DNA from: Malania oleifera
Taxonomy: Eukaryota > Streptophyta > Magnoliopsida > Santalales > Ximeniaceae
NCBI RefSeq assembly: GCF_029873635.1
Contig: NC_080423.1
Coordinates: 110,997,087-111,061,086 of the forward strand
DNA length: 64,000 bases
Direction of reading: 5' to 3'
Below the pieces are notes generated by a model. It worked only from the letters and a program-made list of their open reading frames with translations, ran no database searches and was not told where the DNA came from. Of the stretch, positions 22,160 to 35,833 are shown piece by piece. How positions within the stretch are numbered: the first letter of the stretch is position 1; each line of letters begins with the position of its first letter. The position numbers and the translations under genes were made by a program.

Positions 22160-22465
22160 AGAGCTAAACAAGTAAGCATAATGGTAAATAAGTGGTTTGT
22201 ATGTATGTTTAGTTAGTGTAGGTTTGTTTATGATTAGAGTATGTATGGTCTCCAGGAGAGTTTTTATGGATATTGTAATCTCCCAAAACATTATGTGTAA
22301 CCACGGTATTTCTACGCCATAAGTGAGGGCAAGTAATAAATTTGGGACGGGGCTGCTATGTGGGTGGTCGCTGGCTCTTCCTAGAGTCAGAGCAATGATA
22401 GCTAGATGATGTGTTAGAAACTAGTAGCAAATTTTGAGGACAAAATTTTTATAAGGAGAAGAGAT
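22160..22465 (+). other. 3' untranslated part and polypurine tract of element F
   Basis: It continues element F after solo LTR E. It includes the ATAAGTGAGGGCAAGTAATA block found reversed beside the other elements (for example about 9960-10010) and ends with a purine-rich AAGGAGAAGAGAT tract before the 3' LTR. Confidence 0.8.
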
Positions 22466-22782
22466 TGTAGTAATCCGAACCCGAAAATTAAATAAGAAAG
22501 TAAGAAGGATTTTTTTTAAAAAAGTGTAACAACAGGCTTCATCGATGAATCCCCTGTTTTCGTTGACGAAGGCCCTTATGAGGTTTGTCCCCGAAATTCA
22601 GGCGTCGTCGACGAAGAAATACGAAGGGGAATTTCAGGAATAGAGTTTGTTGATGAAGGAAGAGGTTCATCGACGAATGATCTTTTGCGGTTCATTGACG
22701 AAGGCACCATTTCGTCGACAAAGTTGACTGGGTTAAGGGTCTATAAATAGATTTTCAATTGCTTTATTATTAAGAAATAAAA

Positions 22783-22836
<54 letters not shown>

Positions 22837-23744
22837 ACTAACGCCATTGCCTCTCTCTTTTCAATCTCTCTTCATTCGTTGCCCGTTTCAACGATCGGAA
22901 GTTATCACGAGGATCAGGAGGCGAATCTCTACAAGTCTAGCGAAGTAGATTCTTGAACTCGGAAAAAAACTAGGGTTTGGTTTTCGAGCATCTCGGGGAG
23001 TTTCCAGGAAACAATTAAGAGGTTATATTATGTTAGCTAAGTTTATGAGTAGATATGCCGGTTAGATGCCGAGTTTATGATATGCTGGTTTTTACCGAGA
23101 CAGTATATGACAGAGATATTACAGAATTACGAACAGCTTATGTTTTCTACAGTTTTATGAAAATGAATTATGTTTCAGTTTTATTATGATGTAAATTGTC
23201 ATATATGCTTTTAGAGCCCTGTGTATGTCAGAGTTATGTTATGAGCACGGTACTGTAGCTAAATGTTAGGCGAAAGGTGCAACCTCACGTCTTAGATAAA
23301 GTGTGGACATGGAAAGGCGATTGGTGGCCTGGGTAAAGTAATCCCCAATGTAGAGTTTCGGGGCTCCATCTGATGCAGAATCTTGGATGACCCTTCCCAG
23401 TGAAAAATTATGGGAATAGGGTAGGCACCATCGTACTACTACAGAGATGACTTAGCTATAGTTTGTTGGCTATTTGCTAGGTCTAGCCTCCAGACTGCAC
23501 AACCCGTTATAGGGAGAAGCATGTCGCACGTGTATGTGATGGCGTGACGACGCTAGTCCTGCAGACCAAGCTATATCTTTTAGGCATATATGGGCACATT
23601 TACTATAGAAATGGCTATATTAGGTCAACAATATGTTAGTATGAAAGTATGTATTTTCATATATACATTTCAGTACAGTTTTAAAATGTCAATTAAATGA
23701 TTTAAATGTTAGCAAAATATGTACACACGAAATCTCATGTTAGT
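22466..23744 (+). repeat. 3' LTR of element F, truncated
   Basis: It starts TGTAGTAATCCGAACCCG after the polypurine tract. It has a motif array (about 22525-22725), TATA box (CTATAAATAG, about 22741) and CT tract (22785-22836). The sequence character changes at about 23745, where another LTR start appears, and the normal LTR end is missing. Confidence 0.8.
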
Positions 23745-24934
23745 TATAATGATCCCAAAAAAATAAATAAATAATTAAAAATAAATAAATAAATAAATAA
23801 TTAATTAATTAATTAAAAAATTTGAATTAAAAAAAAGTAATTAAAATTTTAAATTAAATAAAAAATAATTATTATTTAAATTATATAATATAATATATTA
23901 TATTATAATATATTAACTTCCTGAAGCTGAAGGAAGAATTTTGTTTTTACAGAGAGCTACACCCCCCCCCCCCAACGCCTCTTTCCATCTCCGTCTCTCT
24001 CTCCCCTCATTTCTCAACAGATATTCGGCTGATTGGGAAACAGAAGGTACCGGTGGGTTCCTAGTTACGCCATCGACATTTCTATTAGAGCAGATTTTTC
24101 GTGGGAGTGGCGTAGGCCCCATTCCTAGGGTAAGGCAACTTTTCCCTATTTCTTCAATTTCTCCTTAAATATGCTGTTAAATCGACGATCGGGTACCACC
24201 ACAGGGGTCCTAGTCGCGATCGTCATCATTTTGGTTTGAGTAAATTTTTAATCTAGGTTTCTTAGGCCCCACTCCAAAGCGAGTGTGGGATTTGGGAAAA
24301 TAAGTAAATTGGTTATATTTGAGGGTATAATTATTGATTTAGAATTTATAGGCTTAGGAAGTATTAAAATAGTATTTTATTTAGGGTTAATTTAATGGAA
24401 TTAGAATTTTTATTTCAGGACTTGGGTTAGCGCCGCAGGTATCTTTTCGGGGTTCCTGTTGGCGTAGTTCAAGAAATCAGGTAAGGAGGCAAATATATAT
24501 TAAACCAGAATTTTTATGAATTTAATGGAAAATGAATTGTGTTATGTATACGTGTATATGTTTCGGTTTGGGTTTAAAATGTCAACCCTTTAAATTATGC
24601 TTTCTAAGCCTAGGGCTGTTTTATTAGATACTTATATGTGAAATTGAACTAATGAAAGTGAAATATTTTTAAGAATAATTATGTAAGAAATTAAAGGTAT
24701 TTTTCTAGTATGTGAATGTTAAATGTGGGTTGGCTTATTTTATAGGAAATATATATGAATTTTGCTATCAAATAGTGTGGCATGAGTAAATAGGAATGTT
24801 CAGTGGAAATATGTTATATGCATGAGATGTAGGATATATAGGAAATCAATTGAGTATGAAAATGTTATATGAAATATGCTGCATGTGAATGTTAATGCAA
24901 CTATGTAAAACAGTTGAAAAATGCTGAGTAAAAA
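23745..24934 (+). repeat. LTR J, 5' part
   Basis: TATAATGATCCC resembles decayed LTR starts elsewhere (27093, TATAATGACTTG). An AT-rich block (23752-23910), a C10 run near 23955, a donor-like GGGTAAGG (about 24128), an acceptor TTTATTTCAGG (about 24418) and a donor CAGGTAAGG (about 24479) follow the LTR plan. It is cut by element H at 24935. 36951-37551 may be its other end. No gene is seen. Confidence 0.55.
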
Positions 24935-25490
24935 TGTAACGACTTCAAAATTATATCATTTATATATATATATATTACTTAAATATCCCTGCTATAGACT
25001 CTCATGCCTCAGATAGGTGCTGAAGTATTTCTGTTGATAGTGGGCACACCTATGCAGCGGGAAAACATAAATCACATAACCACAAATATACATACAATAC
25101 TAGAATCCAGTAATTTTCCATATTATATTTACATATACTAGTATCACTTCCACAAAACTCAAACCTCCCTGTACCAACTTACCCTAAGTACAAAGCAACC
25201 AAGGGACTCTCTAACCACAAGCCTGATCTGCTTGCCTAACTGGCTCACCTGAAAAATGTTAAAATGATGGGATGAGTCGACGCTTAATAAGTGGAAATAT
25301 GTTATTACTAGTGTGTGGCGACCAAGTTGCATATCAATAATAATAACATTTGAAACGGTAAAGCTGGCAAATTAGTATAAATAAATTTTACGTTAATCGT
25401 AGCTTAAAATATAACTGTATCATCTGAACTTTCTATCTTTCGTACTGCTAATATCATACTATATACATTAAATGCTGTAAAACTGTGTAC

Positions 25491-25530
<40 letters not shown>

Positions 25531-27019
25531 CTATGTTTTTCCCTAGAAATCTATACGTCATGATTTGACCCCTCATGACAGAGTTGTGCGGCCTGTAGGT
25601 GGGGCTTAGCGCTGGTCTGCCCTCCAGGCAAGTCACTATACTTTACACTACCTCAGTTCGACCAAACTACATTCACTCTTAAGCACATAACTGGAACTAC
25701 TACCTCGTCAAACTAGCCCCCTCAACCCAACTGAGGAGTGTCATCCTCTCCGAGCATGGTTTGACGGTACCCACACACTATCTGAGATATGTGGTTGCAC
25801 TCTATTCTGTATATAGCAACAATACTGTGCTCTATAGATTGTATCTGTCTGTAATATCTCATCAGGGATCTGATACTATAAATATATATACTATAATTAT
25901 CTTTATTATTTTTATCATGTTTCCAAAATAACCATAACATTATAATTCTGTACTTTAAATACTGTAATATATGAACAACACGTTTGTAGTATCTTGATGC
26001 TATAACTCTATATTTTGTCTGTATAAACTGAGTGTTATGGCATTAGGAAAACATGACATTCTATAAATACATGTATGTACTGGTCTAAGTAAACATCTGC
26101 GTACATGTATATATATATATCTATCTATGTAAATATCTGAATATATATTGAAATGAATAAAACTGTAGATGTACATATGCTCGTATATACTACATAACAT
26201 GATACTCTAAGAAAAACTGCATAAGATTCTATATCAAATAATATCTACTCAGGTCACACATTCTTTGATACTCTTATTCTGTAAAACTGCATAATAATTG
26301 GTATACATCCATATAAAATCTCTAATATATAAGTAAAATCTCATAGCATAGCATATTTCCCTTACCTAGTTTTTGAAAAGTCCTCACCAACTCTGACCCT
26401 ACACCCGCAAGGTTCTCCACTCAACACCCTAAAAGTGACATCCCCCATAACAAAACATCAGTATTTTCTTGCATACACATTTCCTATAATGGTAGGGAAA
26501 GTAAATTTTGAATAAAACACCTTACCCTCAATTTGGGATGAATTTCAAACCATTTCCACCAACGATTCGCTCTGGTAGACTTGTAGAGAACTTCGCTAGG
26601 AGCGTCGTGGTGGTTTCAGATCGTCGATCCAGCAAGATACGAAGCAGTGATCAAAGAGAGAAGTAGAGAGGGTTGTTTTAGAGAGAGAAAGAGTCTTTTG
26701 TGCCAAAATTCTGCTGAGAAATCCGGGTTTTGGAAATTTATAGCCCCACATTCATCAACAAGACATGTCATCTCGTCGACGAGTCCTTAAAAAATTTCGT
26801 TGACGAACTCTCCTTCCTCGTCGACGAATTTTAGACTGCCTAAAAACCCCTCTCGGTATATTCTCGTTGACGACGTGTGGCTTCGTCGACGAGGCCTCCT
26901 TATGAGCTCGTCGACGAACTCTCTGTGTTCGTAGACGAAGTCTACTGCCTCCTTCTATTTCTGTTTCCATTTTCCTCCCTCTTTATTATTTAAATACCAC
27001 TATTCTTCGGGTCATTACA
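24935..27019 (-). repeat. 3' LTR of element H
   Basis: It starts TGTAACGACTTC and ends GGTCATTACA, 2085 bp. Its first 790 bp match 36162-36950 closely, identifying the LTR pair. The minus strand shows the motif array (about 26750-26945) and a TATAAA box; a TA tract lies at about 25495-25530. Confidence 0.9.
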
Positions 27020-27092
27020 TTCTCCCATCCTTATAAATTTTCGTCATCAAAATTTACTATTTATATAACTCATCATTCTTTAAAGGCAAAAC

Positions 27093-29228
27093 TATAATGA
27101 CTTGAAGAATAATGGTATTTAAATAATAAAAATAAAGGAAAATGAAAACTGGAATAGAAGGAGGCAGCCTTCGCGTTCGTCGACGACGATGCATTTTGGA
27201 TGGGATAATCCCAAGAAATTTTTCAAGTCTCGTCGACGAACATAGGGGCTTCATCAACAAGAAGATACCGAGAGAGGATTTTTGGAAGCCTGAAATTCAT
27301 CGACGAGAGGTGAAGTTCGTCAACGAACTTTCTACAGGACTTGTCGACAAGGTGACGTGGTTTGTCGACGAATCCCACAGTATAAATAAGGTTAAATGTG
27401 ATTTTTCAGTTCATTTTCTGTGTAGAATCTCTCTCTCTTTAATCCTTCGGTTTCTCCTCCTTCTCTCTAAGTTTTTAGGCTGATTTTTCGCCGGTTCGAT
27501 GATCTGAAGTCACCACGACATTTCTGGGAAAGTTCTCTGCAAGTCTGCCGGAGCGGATCGTCAGTAGGGTTGAGTTGGAAACCATCCCAAATCCAGAGTA
27601 AGACTTTCTACTCAGTATTTGGCTATTTGACAAAGTGTCGCATACGTAGAAATACTGAACTTTAGTCTTGGTAAATGTCATTTTCAAGGTGCTGAGTGGA
27701 AAATCTTGCGGGTGTAAGAGTATTTCTTTTAGGGGCTTTTCAGGACTCAGGTAAGGGTATAAAGTAAGCTCGTGTTTTATGAAAAATATGTATATTGTTA
27801 TAGCATTTGATTTCAGGAAAATAAATATATTTATATATATGCTTTATATTTGTAAAATACTGCTGAAAATGATGGTATGTTAAATATACGAAAAACCTAT
27901 TTAGTGTGACATGAGTAAAAATTATAATGAAAAACTATTTTCTAGGAATGTGTTAATGATACAAATTTTTATAATGGAAAACCAGCGTATAGGCCGAGAT
28001 TTTGATATATTTGCTAGTGTACGGGCCGAGCTATGTGTATGATTTGCAGGCGTAGTGGCCGCGTTATATGTATAATTTACCAGCGTACGGGCCAGGTTAT
28101 GGATATGTTTTGCCGGCGTACGGGCCGAGCTATGTATATGATTTGACGGCATACGGGCCGAGCTATGGATGTGATTTGCTAGCGTACGGGCTAAGCTATG
28201 AATGTGATTTGTCAACGTACGAGCCAAGTTATGGTAAAATGTGAAATACCGGCGTACGAGCCGATAATTTTCATGATATACGTATATATGCAAAATGAGA
28301 CGATTGATTTTGATAATTAATGATATGACATATCCATGTATCACAGTTTCCGTATATGTTATCTGATATCAGAACCTAATTGGCTTGGTCTAAGCTAACA
28401 CTTACACAGTATCGTTGCTATGTGTCCATGGTCATCATAATCATGATATTTGTGTTAACGCCGCTGTACGGAGTGGTGTGAGATTGGATGGTTGATGTGA
28501 TTTTTAAGAAGTGTGTGAGCGCCCTTAGTGTACAGACCAGGTCTGGCAGACCCATCAGACTTATAGACTGTACTTTTGACTTGGTAGTGGTCGGCCAATC
28601 ATTGTCAAGTCCCACCTTCGGGTCACATAACCCAATCATGTGGGGGTGATACATGACAACAACCAGTTAACCTACCAGGATTGTTTTTGTATTATTATTT
28701 ATATGAGATGAATTATGCTATTGAAACTATTATGTTCTGTCATGTTTTGATTATACATGTTTTTCCCATAATTGATATGTATATCACATAAATGCTCATG
28801 TTGCCACGCATTAGTGTTAGTTTATTTCCCTTATTGAGATGTGTCTCGCCCCGAATTTCATAAACATTTCAAAAGCCCCTGATAGGAGAGCGGGTAAAGC
28901 CCCGCTGATCTAGTACGGTTGATATGCCCTTCCAAAAGGGTAAGTGTTTTAATAGGGTCGGATGTATTTTGTGGGATGGCCCTAGGATATCTTTTGGGTG
29001 TGTACTGTGTGTATATAAATACAATGGTTATAGTAGCTCTTATATTGTAATGTATGGTATAATGTGATGTATATGATTGTATATTTCCTACTGCTTAGGC
29101 TTCCGCATTGTGTTTCTGATGTATCCCTGGTACCCATGGGTCCAGGTGGATTATGATCTGCTGGGTTTTGTGATATTAATTTTATTATATTATAGAAAAA
29201 AAATGTGGAAATTAAGCAGGTCGTCACA
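27093..29228 (+). mobile_element. Solo LTR G inside element H
   Basis: It starts TATAATGACTTGAAG, a decayed TGTAATGAC, and ends GGTCGTCACA, 2136 bp. It sits in the 3' untranslated region of element H, and removing it rejoins the AAATGGTCTACTTATT block seen at 9957-9975. The flanks AAAAC and AAATG give only an imperfect duplication. A motif array (27175-27370), TATA (AGTATAAATAAGG, about 27370), leader-type splice signals and a 33-bp array are present. Confidence 0.82.
27975..28270 (+). repeat. 33-bp minisatellite in LTR G
   Basis: About nine units of the form GGCGTACGGGCCGAGCTATG followed by an AT-rich tail. The same type is found inverted in the K LTR at 58065-58275. The 140-residue minus frame here is repeat-derived. 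Confidence 0.88.
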
Positions 29229-29402
29229 AAATGGTCTACTTATTTTATTATCTGCCCTCACTTATGGCGGAGGAATACCGTGGTTACATTCTATGTTCTA
29301 GGAGATTACACAAATAAAATTAAAAACTACCTACTAACCAATTCAATACATGTACCTACAAAAGAAACTTTATCTAACTACTTATACTTTACTTGTTTAC
29401 TG

Positions 29403-30902
29403 CTAACCTTCTTGGAACAACTGTGGGTATCTCTGCCTAATATGTTCCTCGAGTTCCCAATAAGCTTCCTCTATAGTGTGATTCTTCCACAAAACTTTTA
29501 CTAACTGAATTTCTTTGGTGCGCAGTACTTGTGTCTTTCTGTCTAAAATTTGTATCGACGTCTCTTCATAAGCTAGTGAATCCTTGAGTTCTATCTCTAC
29601 ATAGCTAATTATGTGGGACGGGTTTGGGACGTATTTCCTTAACATAGCAACATGAAACACGTCATGAATTCGAGACAAAGCTAGCGGCAAAGCTAGCTTA
29701 TAGGCAACTGACCCTATTTTCTCTAGTATCTTAAAATGACTAATATACCTAGGGCTCAACTTGCCCTTCTTTCCAAACCTCATAACTCTTTTCAGATGAG
29801 CTATCTTAAAAAATGCTCGATCTCCCACATCAAACTGTAGCTCTCGGTGGCGAGTGTCTACGTAGCTTTTCTGCCGACTCTATGCGGTTCTGATTCTTTA
29901 TTTAATTAGTCGGACCTTATCACACGCCTACTGTACAATCTCTGAACCTAACACTCGCCTTTCACCTACTTCATCCCATAAGAGAGGAGAACGACATCTC
30001 CTGTCATATAGTGCCTCGTATGGAGTCATGCCAATACTAGCCTGGTAGCTGTTATTATAAGTAAATTCAACTAATGGTAAAAATTGGGTCCAGCTACCCC
30101 CATAATCCAGCACGCAAGCACGAAGCATATCTTCCAATGTTTGGATCGTCCTCTCAATTTGACCATCTGTATGGGGGTGGAAAGCAGTACTAAATGCTAG
30201 TTGTGTACCCATAGCCTCCTGAAAACTTTTCCAGAATCGTAAAGTAAACCGAGGATCTCAGTCCGAGACTATGAATACTAGCACTCCACGAACACGAACT
30301 ATCTCTTGAACATATATTTCTACTAGTCTGTCCATGGAATAGCCGACTTTAATCAGAATGAAATGAGCAATCTTCGTCAAATGATCAACAACCGCCCAAA
30401 TTGCATTCAACCCCTATCGCACTGGTGGTAATCTCGTAACGAAATCCATCGAAACGTGATCCCATTTCCACTCAAGAATAAACAATGGCTGCAACTGCCC
30501 TGCTGGTCTCTGGTGGTCAGCTTTAACCTGCTGGCACGTCAAGCACTACTATACAAATTTAGCTATCTCTCTATTTATTCCACTCCACCCAAAGCACTTC
30601 CACAGATCCCGATACATTTTGGTGCTACTTGGATGTATGGTGAATAGGGATCTGTGAGCCTCCTCCAATACAGTTCTCCTAATCTTGGTATTTGCAGGAA
30701 CACAGAGTCTAGTATGGAACCGTAGGGCTCCATCATCTGATATGTTGAATTCCTCACCCTGACCAGCTCGCACCCTAGCCATTACCTCTGTGAACTTTGC
30801 ATCATCACTCTAGGCTGCTTTAATCCTCTCGTATAACGTAGGCTGAACCACTAGAGTGGCAATGGCTGCCTGAGGTCTTTCCTCTATCAATTTTATGCTG
30901 AG
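29403..30902 (-). pseudogene. Integrase of element H
   Basis: 30549-30782 holds the N-terminal zinc-binding area (FTIHPSSTKMYRDL). 29928-30212 holds [14 protein letters not shown] and [17 protein letters not shown]. 29403-29828 holds the post-core domain and chromodomain-like tail (LVKVLWKNHTIEEAYWE). The first and second Asp region (about 30230-30460) is readable but broken by stops. The upstream end is split at 30903 by solo LTR I. Confidence 0.88.
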
Positions 30903-32850
30903 TGTAATGACCTACTAACAAAAATAAAATAAAGTTTTCCCCCTATTTTAATATCAAATATTAACATAAACAGCGGAAGACCAATTATATAAAATAAATC
31001 CACACATAATACAATACCAGAGTATCAAATCAACCCACGATATACAATCATCACTTTACTCTCGAAACCACCCTTACTGATACCAAGGGATTACAAAACA
31101 TGCCACCCAAAAATACTCACTTTCAAAAAAGGCAATACAACAGCCTCTCTACCTGCGAGCTTGCTCCGCTCGCCTAGCTGGTTTACCTGAAAAAAAAAAA
31201 TTCAACACTGGGATGAGTCAACACTCAGTAAGACGAAACATGCTATTACTAGTGTGTGGCTACTGAGTTATATTTTTATATAAATAATTTGATTTAAAAA
31301 ATAATAATATTCATGGATATATGAAATTGTAAATGCTGGTATAAATAACATACATTAAAACTATATAAATTTACTTATCATAATACTACTACAATTTTTG
31401 GAAGTCTACATATACTTGTAATATTTAAGAAAATTTCCCTGGATGATTTAACCCCTTGTGACAGGGTTGTGCAACCCGAAGGTAGGACCTATCTTGGCTA
31501 GTTGATCAGGGTAAGTCAACTGAACTTTGACAGTTAGATCGGCCCCCTCAATCCATATATGATGGAGAGCTTGTCCCGACGTGGGCACGATCGACCTCAT
31601 ACCACTTACTATCTGAGTAAAGTGGTTGCACTCTGAACTGAATGTCTGTAGTTACGTTACCATGCTCTACTGTTTGATCCATCAGGGTCTGATACTATAT
31701 AGGTAATTGATAACTATAATATACTATTTTTACTGTTGTTTCTAAAATAATCATAACCCCATAGAATTTATCTGAAATTCTAAATAAATTGACTGAAAAT
31801 CTTATTTCTGTATAACTGAACTGCTGTCTGAATATTTGTACATCAGGGCGTTATGATTCTAATAAACATATTATTTTGAAATTACTGAAAAATGCATATT
31901 TCTGAGTATACTGTATACTGAAAAATTCGTCATTCTATAAACATGCAAATATCAAGGTATTTATGTTAATAACTATTAACATAGTATTCACAAATTCTAT
32001 AAATATAGTATTGTTCTATTATCAACTCAAGCCACACAAATAAATATTAATATTATCAATTTCTGGAAATTGTAAATATATATATAATATGAATAATAAT
32101 TTGATAAAAAAACATTTAGTTCGTACTAAAATCGTAAAAGGGTTTCCTAGCATAACATATTTCCCTTACCTGACTACTGGAAAGCTCCTACTGAATATAT
32201 GTCCTACACTCACAGGGTTTCCCACTCAATTCCCTGAAAACAACATTCACTAGAATAAAACATCATTATTTCTTTGTCTCCATCATTTCCTACAACTGCC
32301 AAAAAGCCAAAGACTGAATAAAAGGCCTTACCCTGATTCCGGGAAGAAATTCAACTCGATTCCACCAATGATCTGCCTTAGTAAACTTGGAGAGAACTTC
32401 GGCAGGAGCGTTGTGATGGCCTCAGATTGTCGATCCGGTGACTAACGTGGTCAGAATCGAAGAAAGAAGAGGGAAGGGCCGTAAAGGAGAGAGAAGAGAG
32501 GAATTCGCTGAATTTTCTGCGTAAAATTCTGAGGTTCACAATATTTATACTGCGGCCTTCATCGACAAGTCACATCATCTCGTCAATGAGTCTAAGAAGC
32601 AATTCTTCGACAAACTCTCCCTTTTGGCGACAAAATTCAGAATTGCCCAAAACATCCTCTCCCTATCTTCTCATCGACAAGACCCTCTTGTATCCTCATC
32701 GACGAATCCCCTGTGTTCGTCGACGAGGCCATGAGAAAATTCCTTAGGTTATTATATCCATAGTGCAATGTTGTCGACGAATCTTCTGTTACTGTTTCCA
32801 TTTCCCTCCCTCTTTATTATTTAAATATCATTATTCTTCGGGTCGTTACA
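30903..32850 (-). mobile_element. Solo LTR I with CTGAG/TTGAG duplication
   Basis: It runs from TGTAATGACC to GGTCGTTACA, 1948 bp. The flanks are CTGAG (30898-30902) and TTGAG (32851-32855), a 5-bp duplication with one later change. Removing it restores the CTGAGCCTCTCCAA sequence found uninterrupted at 11629. On the minus strand the motif array (about 32570-32720) precedes a TATAAATA box. Confidence 0.9.
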
Positions 32851-33300
32851 TTGAGCCTCTCCAAATCTATCAAAATTGAATGCGTAATCTCCATGGCTGC
32901 TAGTACTGGTCCCATTGATTTCCCGCTCAGAGCATTTGCCACTACATTCGCTTTCCCTGGGTGGTAACTAATGGTACAATTATAGTCTTTAATAAGCTTT
33001 AACCACCTTCTTTGTCTCATATTTAGTTCCTTCTGCGTAAATAAATACTTCAGGCTCTTGTGATTCGTGAAAATCTCTCACTTTCCACCATATAATAATG
33101 CCTCCAGGTCTTTAACATGTAGACTACTGTAACTAATTCCAAATCATAGATAGGATAATTTCTTTCATATTCTTTAAGCTGTCTCGATGCGTATGCAATA
33201 ACCCTGCTATGCTCCATTAATACGCACCCAAGTCCCTTCAGGGATGCATCACTGTATATCACAAATCCGTCCTCTCCTGATGGGATAGTTAATACTGGAG
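32851..33300 (-). pseudogene. RNase H of element H
   Basis: 33050-33262 has [12 protein letters not shown] with the first catalytic Asp, then DLELVTVVYMLKTWRHY. 32817-33020 has [20 protein letters not shown] and the [10 protein letters not shown] end. It is split by a frameshift near 33050. Confidence 0.86.
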
Positions 33301-33466
33301 TTGAAACTAATCGCCGCTTTAATTCTTGAAAACTCTGCTCGCAATCATCAGTCTAATCAAACTTTATATTTTTCCTCGTAAGCCATGTTAATGGACCTGA
33401 TAGCCTGGAGAAACCATTCACAAAGCATCCATAATAGCCTGCCAATCCCATAAAACTTATAACTTC

Positions 33467-34168
33467 TTAAATACTTCTCAGCCTTTCCCAACTTATCACA
33501 GCCTCTATCTTACTCGGATCAACTGATACTCCTGCTTCAGAGATCATATGGCCGATAAAAGTAACCTGTCTTAACCAGAACTCACATTTTTTGAATTTTA
33601 CATACAATTTTCTTTCCCTTAATACGTGCAACACCAGTCTCAAATGATGCTCATGCTCCTCAAAACTTTTCAAATATACTAGTTTATCATCAATAAATAC
33701 AATCACGAACTGGTCCAAATATTAATGGAACACCCGATTCATTAAGTCCATAAATATGACAGATGCATTAGTCAACCCAAATGGCATCACTAAGAACTCA
33801 TAATGCCCATATCTGGTTCGAAACGCAGTCTTCAAAATATCTTCTGCTTTAACTTTAACCTGATGGTAACCCGACCTTAGGTCAATTTTAGAGTAAACTC
33901 GTGTCCCCTAGAACTGATCAAATAAATCATCGATCCTAGGAAAAGGATATTTATTCTTGTCTGTCAGTTTGTTTATTTCCCTATAATCAATACACAACCT
34001 CATGGTCCCATATTTCTTTTTCACGAACAGAACTGGCGCAACCCAATGCAACACACTGGGCCTGATGAAACCTTTATTTAGCAATTTCTGTAACTGATAT
34101 TTCAATTCTTTCAACTCGACTGGAGCCATACGATATGGTGCTTTAGATACTGGTGTTGACCTCGACAA
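33467..34168 (-). pseudogene. Reverse transcriptase of element H
   Basis: 33908-34168 carries the fingers ([40 protein letters not shown]). The intervening palm is readable in pieces, and 33467-33718 begins at the catalytic block, VIVFIDDKLVYLKS. Both catalytic Asp residues are kept. Stops and shifts between pieces make it non-functional. Confidence 0.88.
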
Positions 34169-34830
34169 CAGATCTACAGTAAACTCGATCTCTTTTATCT
34201 AGTGGTAAACTAAGCAATTCCTCTAGAAAGACGTTGGGAAATTCTTTCACTACTAGTATGTTAGCTTGTTTTAATTCTTCTTTTGGCAACTCTTTTATGT
34301 ATGCGACATACCCCTGGAAACCACCCTGTAGCAATCTCCTCGCTTGAATAGCCGACACCAGCTGTGGTAAGGCACGAACACGTGAATCCACAAATCTATA
34401 TTCCTGCACACCTGGGGGTCTGAAAATCACTTCCTTCTGGTGGCAATCTAGACTTGCGTGGTGAGTTGCTAGCCAATCCATGCCCAGTATCACATCAAAC
34501 CCCTGTATATCTATGACCACGAGATCAACTGGTAGTATTCTCTCCTTAATACTTATTGTGAAATTCCGAAACACCTTCTGCATCTCACTACAGATCCCAT
34601 CGGCGTACCCACAAACAATTCTTCACATAATAACTGTGTCTCCACCCCAGTTATTCTGACATATCCCGTCAATATAAAATAGTGGGTAGCACCTGTATCA
34701 AATAGAACAATAATTTTATATGGTAAAGCAATAATGGTACCTGTAACTGTGTCTCTAGCCGTCTCAGCGTCACCCGGAGTCAATGTATAGACCCTCACTG
34801 ATGTAGTATTCCTCTACTAACCTTCGCGGG
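34169..34830 (-). pseudogene. Protease and PR-RT linker of element H
   Basis: 34553-34798 contains IVLFDTGATHYFI, the retropepsin catalytic motif, and VGTPMGSV. 34143-34583 continues with FDVILGMDWLATHHASLDCH and the linker. A shift separates the two frames. Confidence 0.86.
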
Positions 34831-35833
34831 GCGCCTAATATCCACCTCGAAACGGTCTGGGAGCCGGTGCATAATTCGATGGCATCCGACATGATCGAGC
34901 CATATGGTTGGGCTTCCCACAACGATAACAGACATTCTCCCCCAACCGCAACTCACCTAGGTGTCTCCGTCCACATCTGGTACAAATGGTGGGAGGCTGA
35001 ACACCCTAAAATCCACCTTACTCTACCATCTGTCTCTGACCTCCACCAGATCTACCTCCTCTCCAAGGGCCTCGGATGGGACCCGCCTGAAAGCTCGAGG
35101 GTGCGGTCCTCTTCTTCTGACTCTGTGTCTTAGTCTCTTTCGGCAGACTCTCCTCTGCTATAATGGCCCTGTCAACCAACTCTGCAAAATCCTGGATCCT
35201 TAGTACCGCCACTTGCTTGTAAATATCTTGCCTCAAATTCCTCTCAAACATTCTGGTCTTCTTTACTTCATTGGGGACAATATATGGGCAGAAACACGAG
35301 AGCTCGATAAATTTTGCTGCGTATTGCTGGGCTGTTAATGACCCCTCGGACAAATACAGGAACTCCTGTACCCAAGCCTCTCTAACTAAGGCGGGATAAT
35401 ATCTATCAAAGAACACGTCCCTGAATCAAGCCCAAGTTAGGGGTACTAGAATCGCCCTCTGCTCCTCCAACAACCTGGTGGCTGCCCACCATCTCTCGGC
35501 CTCCCTCGCCAATCTGTACGTGGCATATAAGACTCTCTGCTCGTCGGTGCAGTGAAGTACTATCAGAATATTCTCTACTTCCTACAACTAGCTTTTTGCC
35601 ACTGCAGGGTTGGCTGCTCCAAAAAACACTAGTAGGTTCATTTTCATAAATTTCTTTATGGTACATCCCTAAGGCAGCGATGGAATTCCCTATTCCCTAG
35701 AGCTCTAAGCAATCTCAGCCATAACTTACTGAGCCATGCTACGTAGCACAACATCTGAATGTCTGCCGCCTGCGCCAAAAGGACCAGCTCCATCATCTTC
35801 ACTAGCGTGAGTGCTACTACCCCCTAGGTCCAT
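34831..35833 (-). pseudogene. gag of element H
   Basis: The start at 35833 (MDLGGSSTHASEDDGAG) follows the primer site. A stop lies after SMAQ, as in element A. 35018-35416 holds FFDRYYPALVREAWVQEFL and a basic, Gly-rich segment. The zinc-knuckle region at about 34870-35000 is present on the minus strand in a broken frame. Confidence 0.85.

Noticed and set aside
27922..28344. 140-residue minus frame
   Set aside because: It is a translation of the 33-bp minisatellite, with a repeating Ser-Ala-Arg-Thr pattern, not a protein gene.
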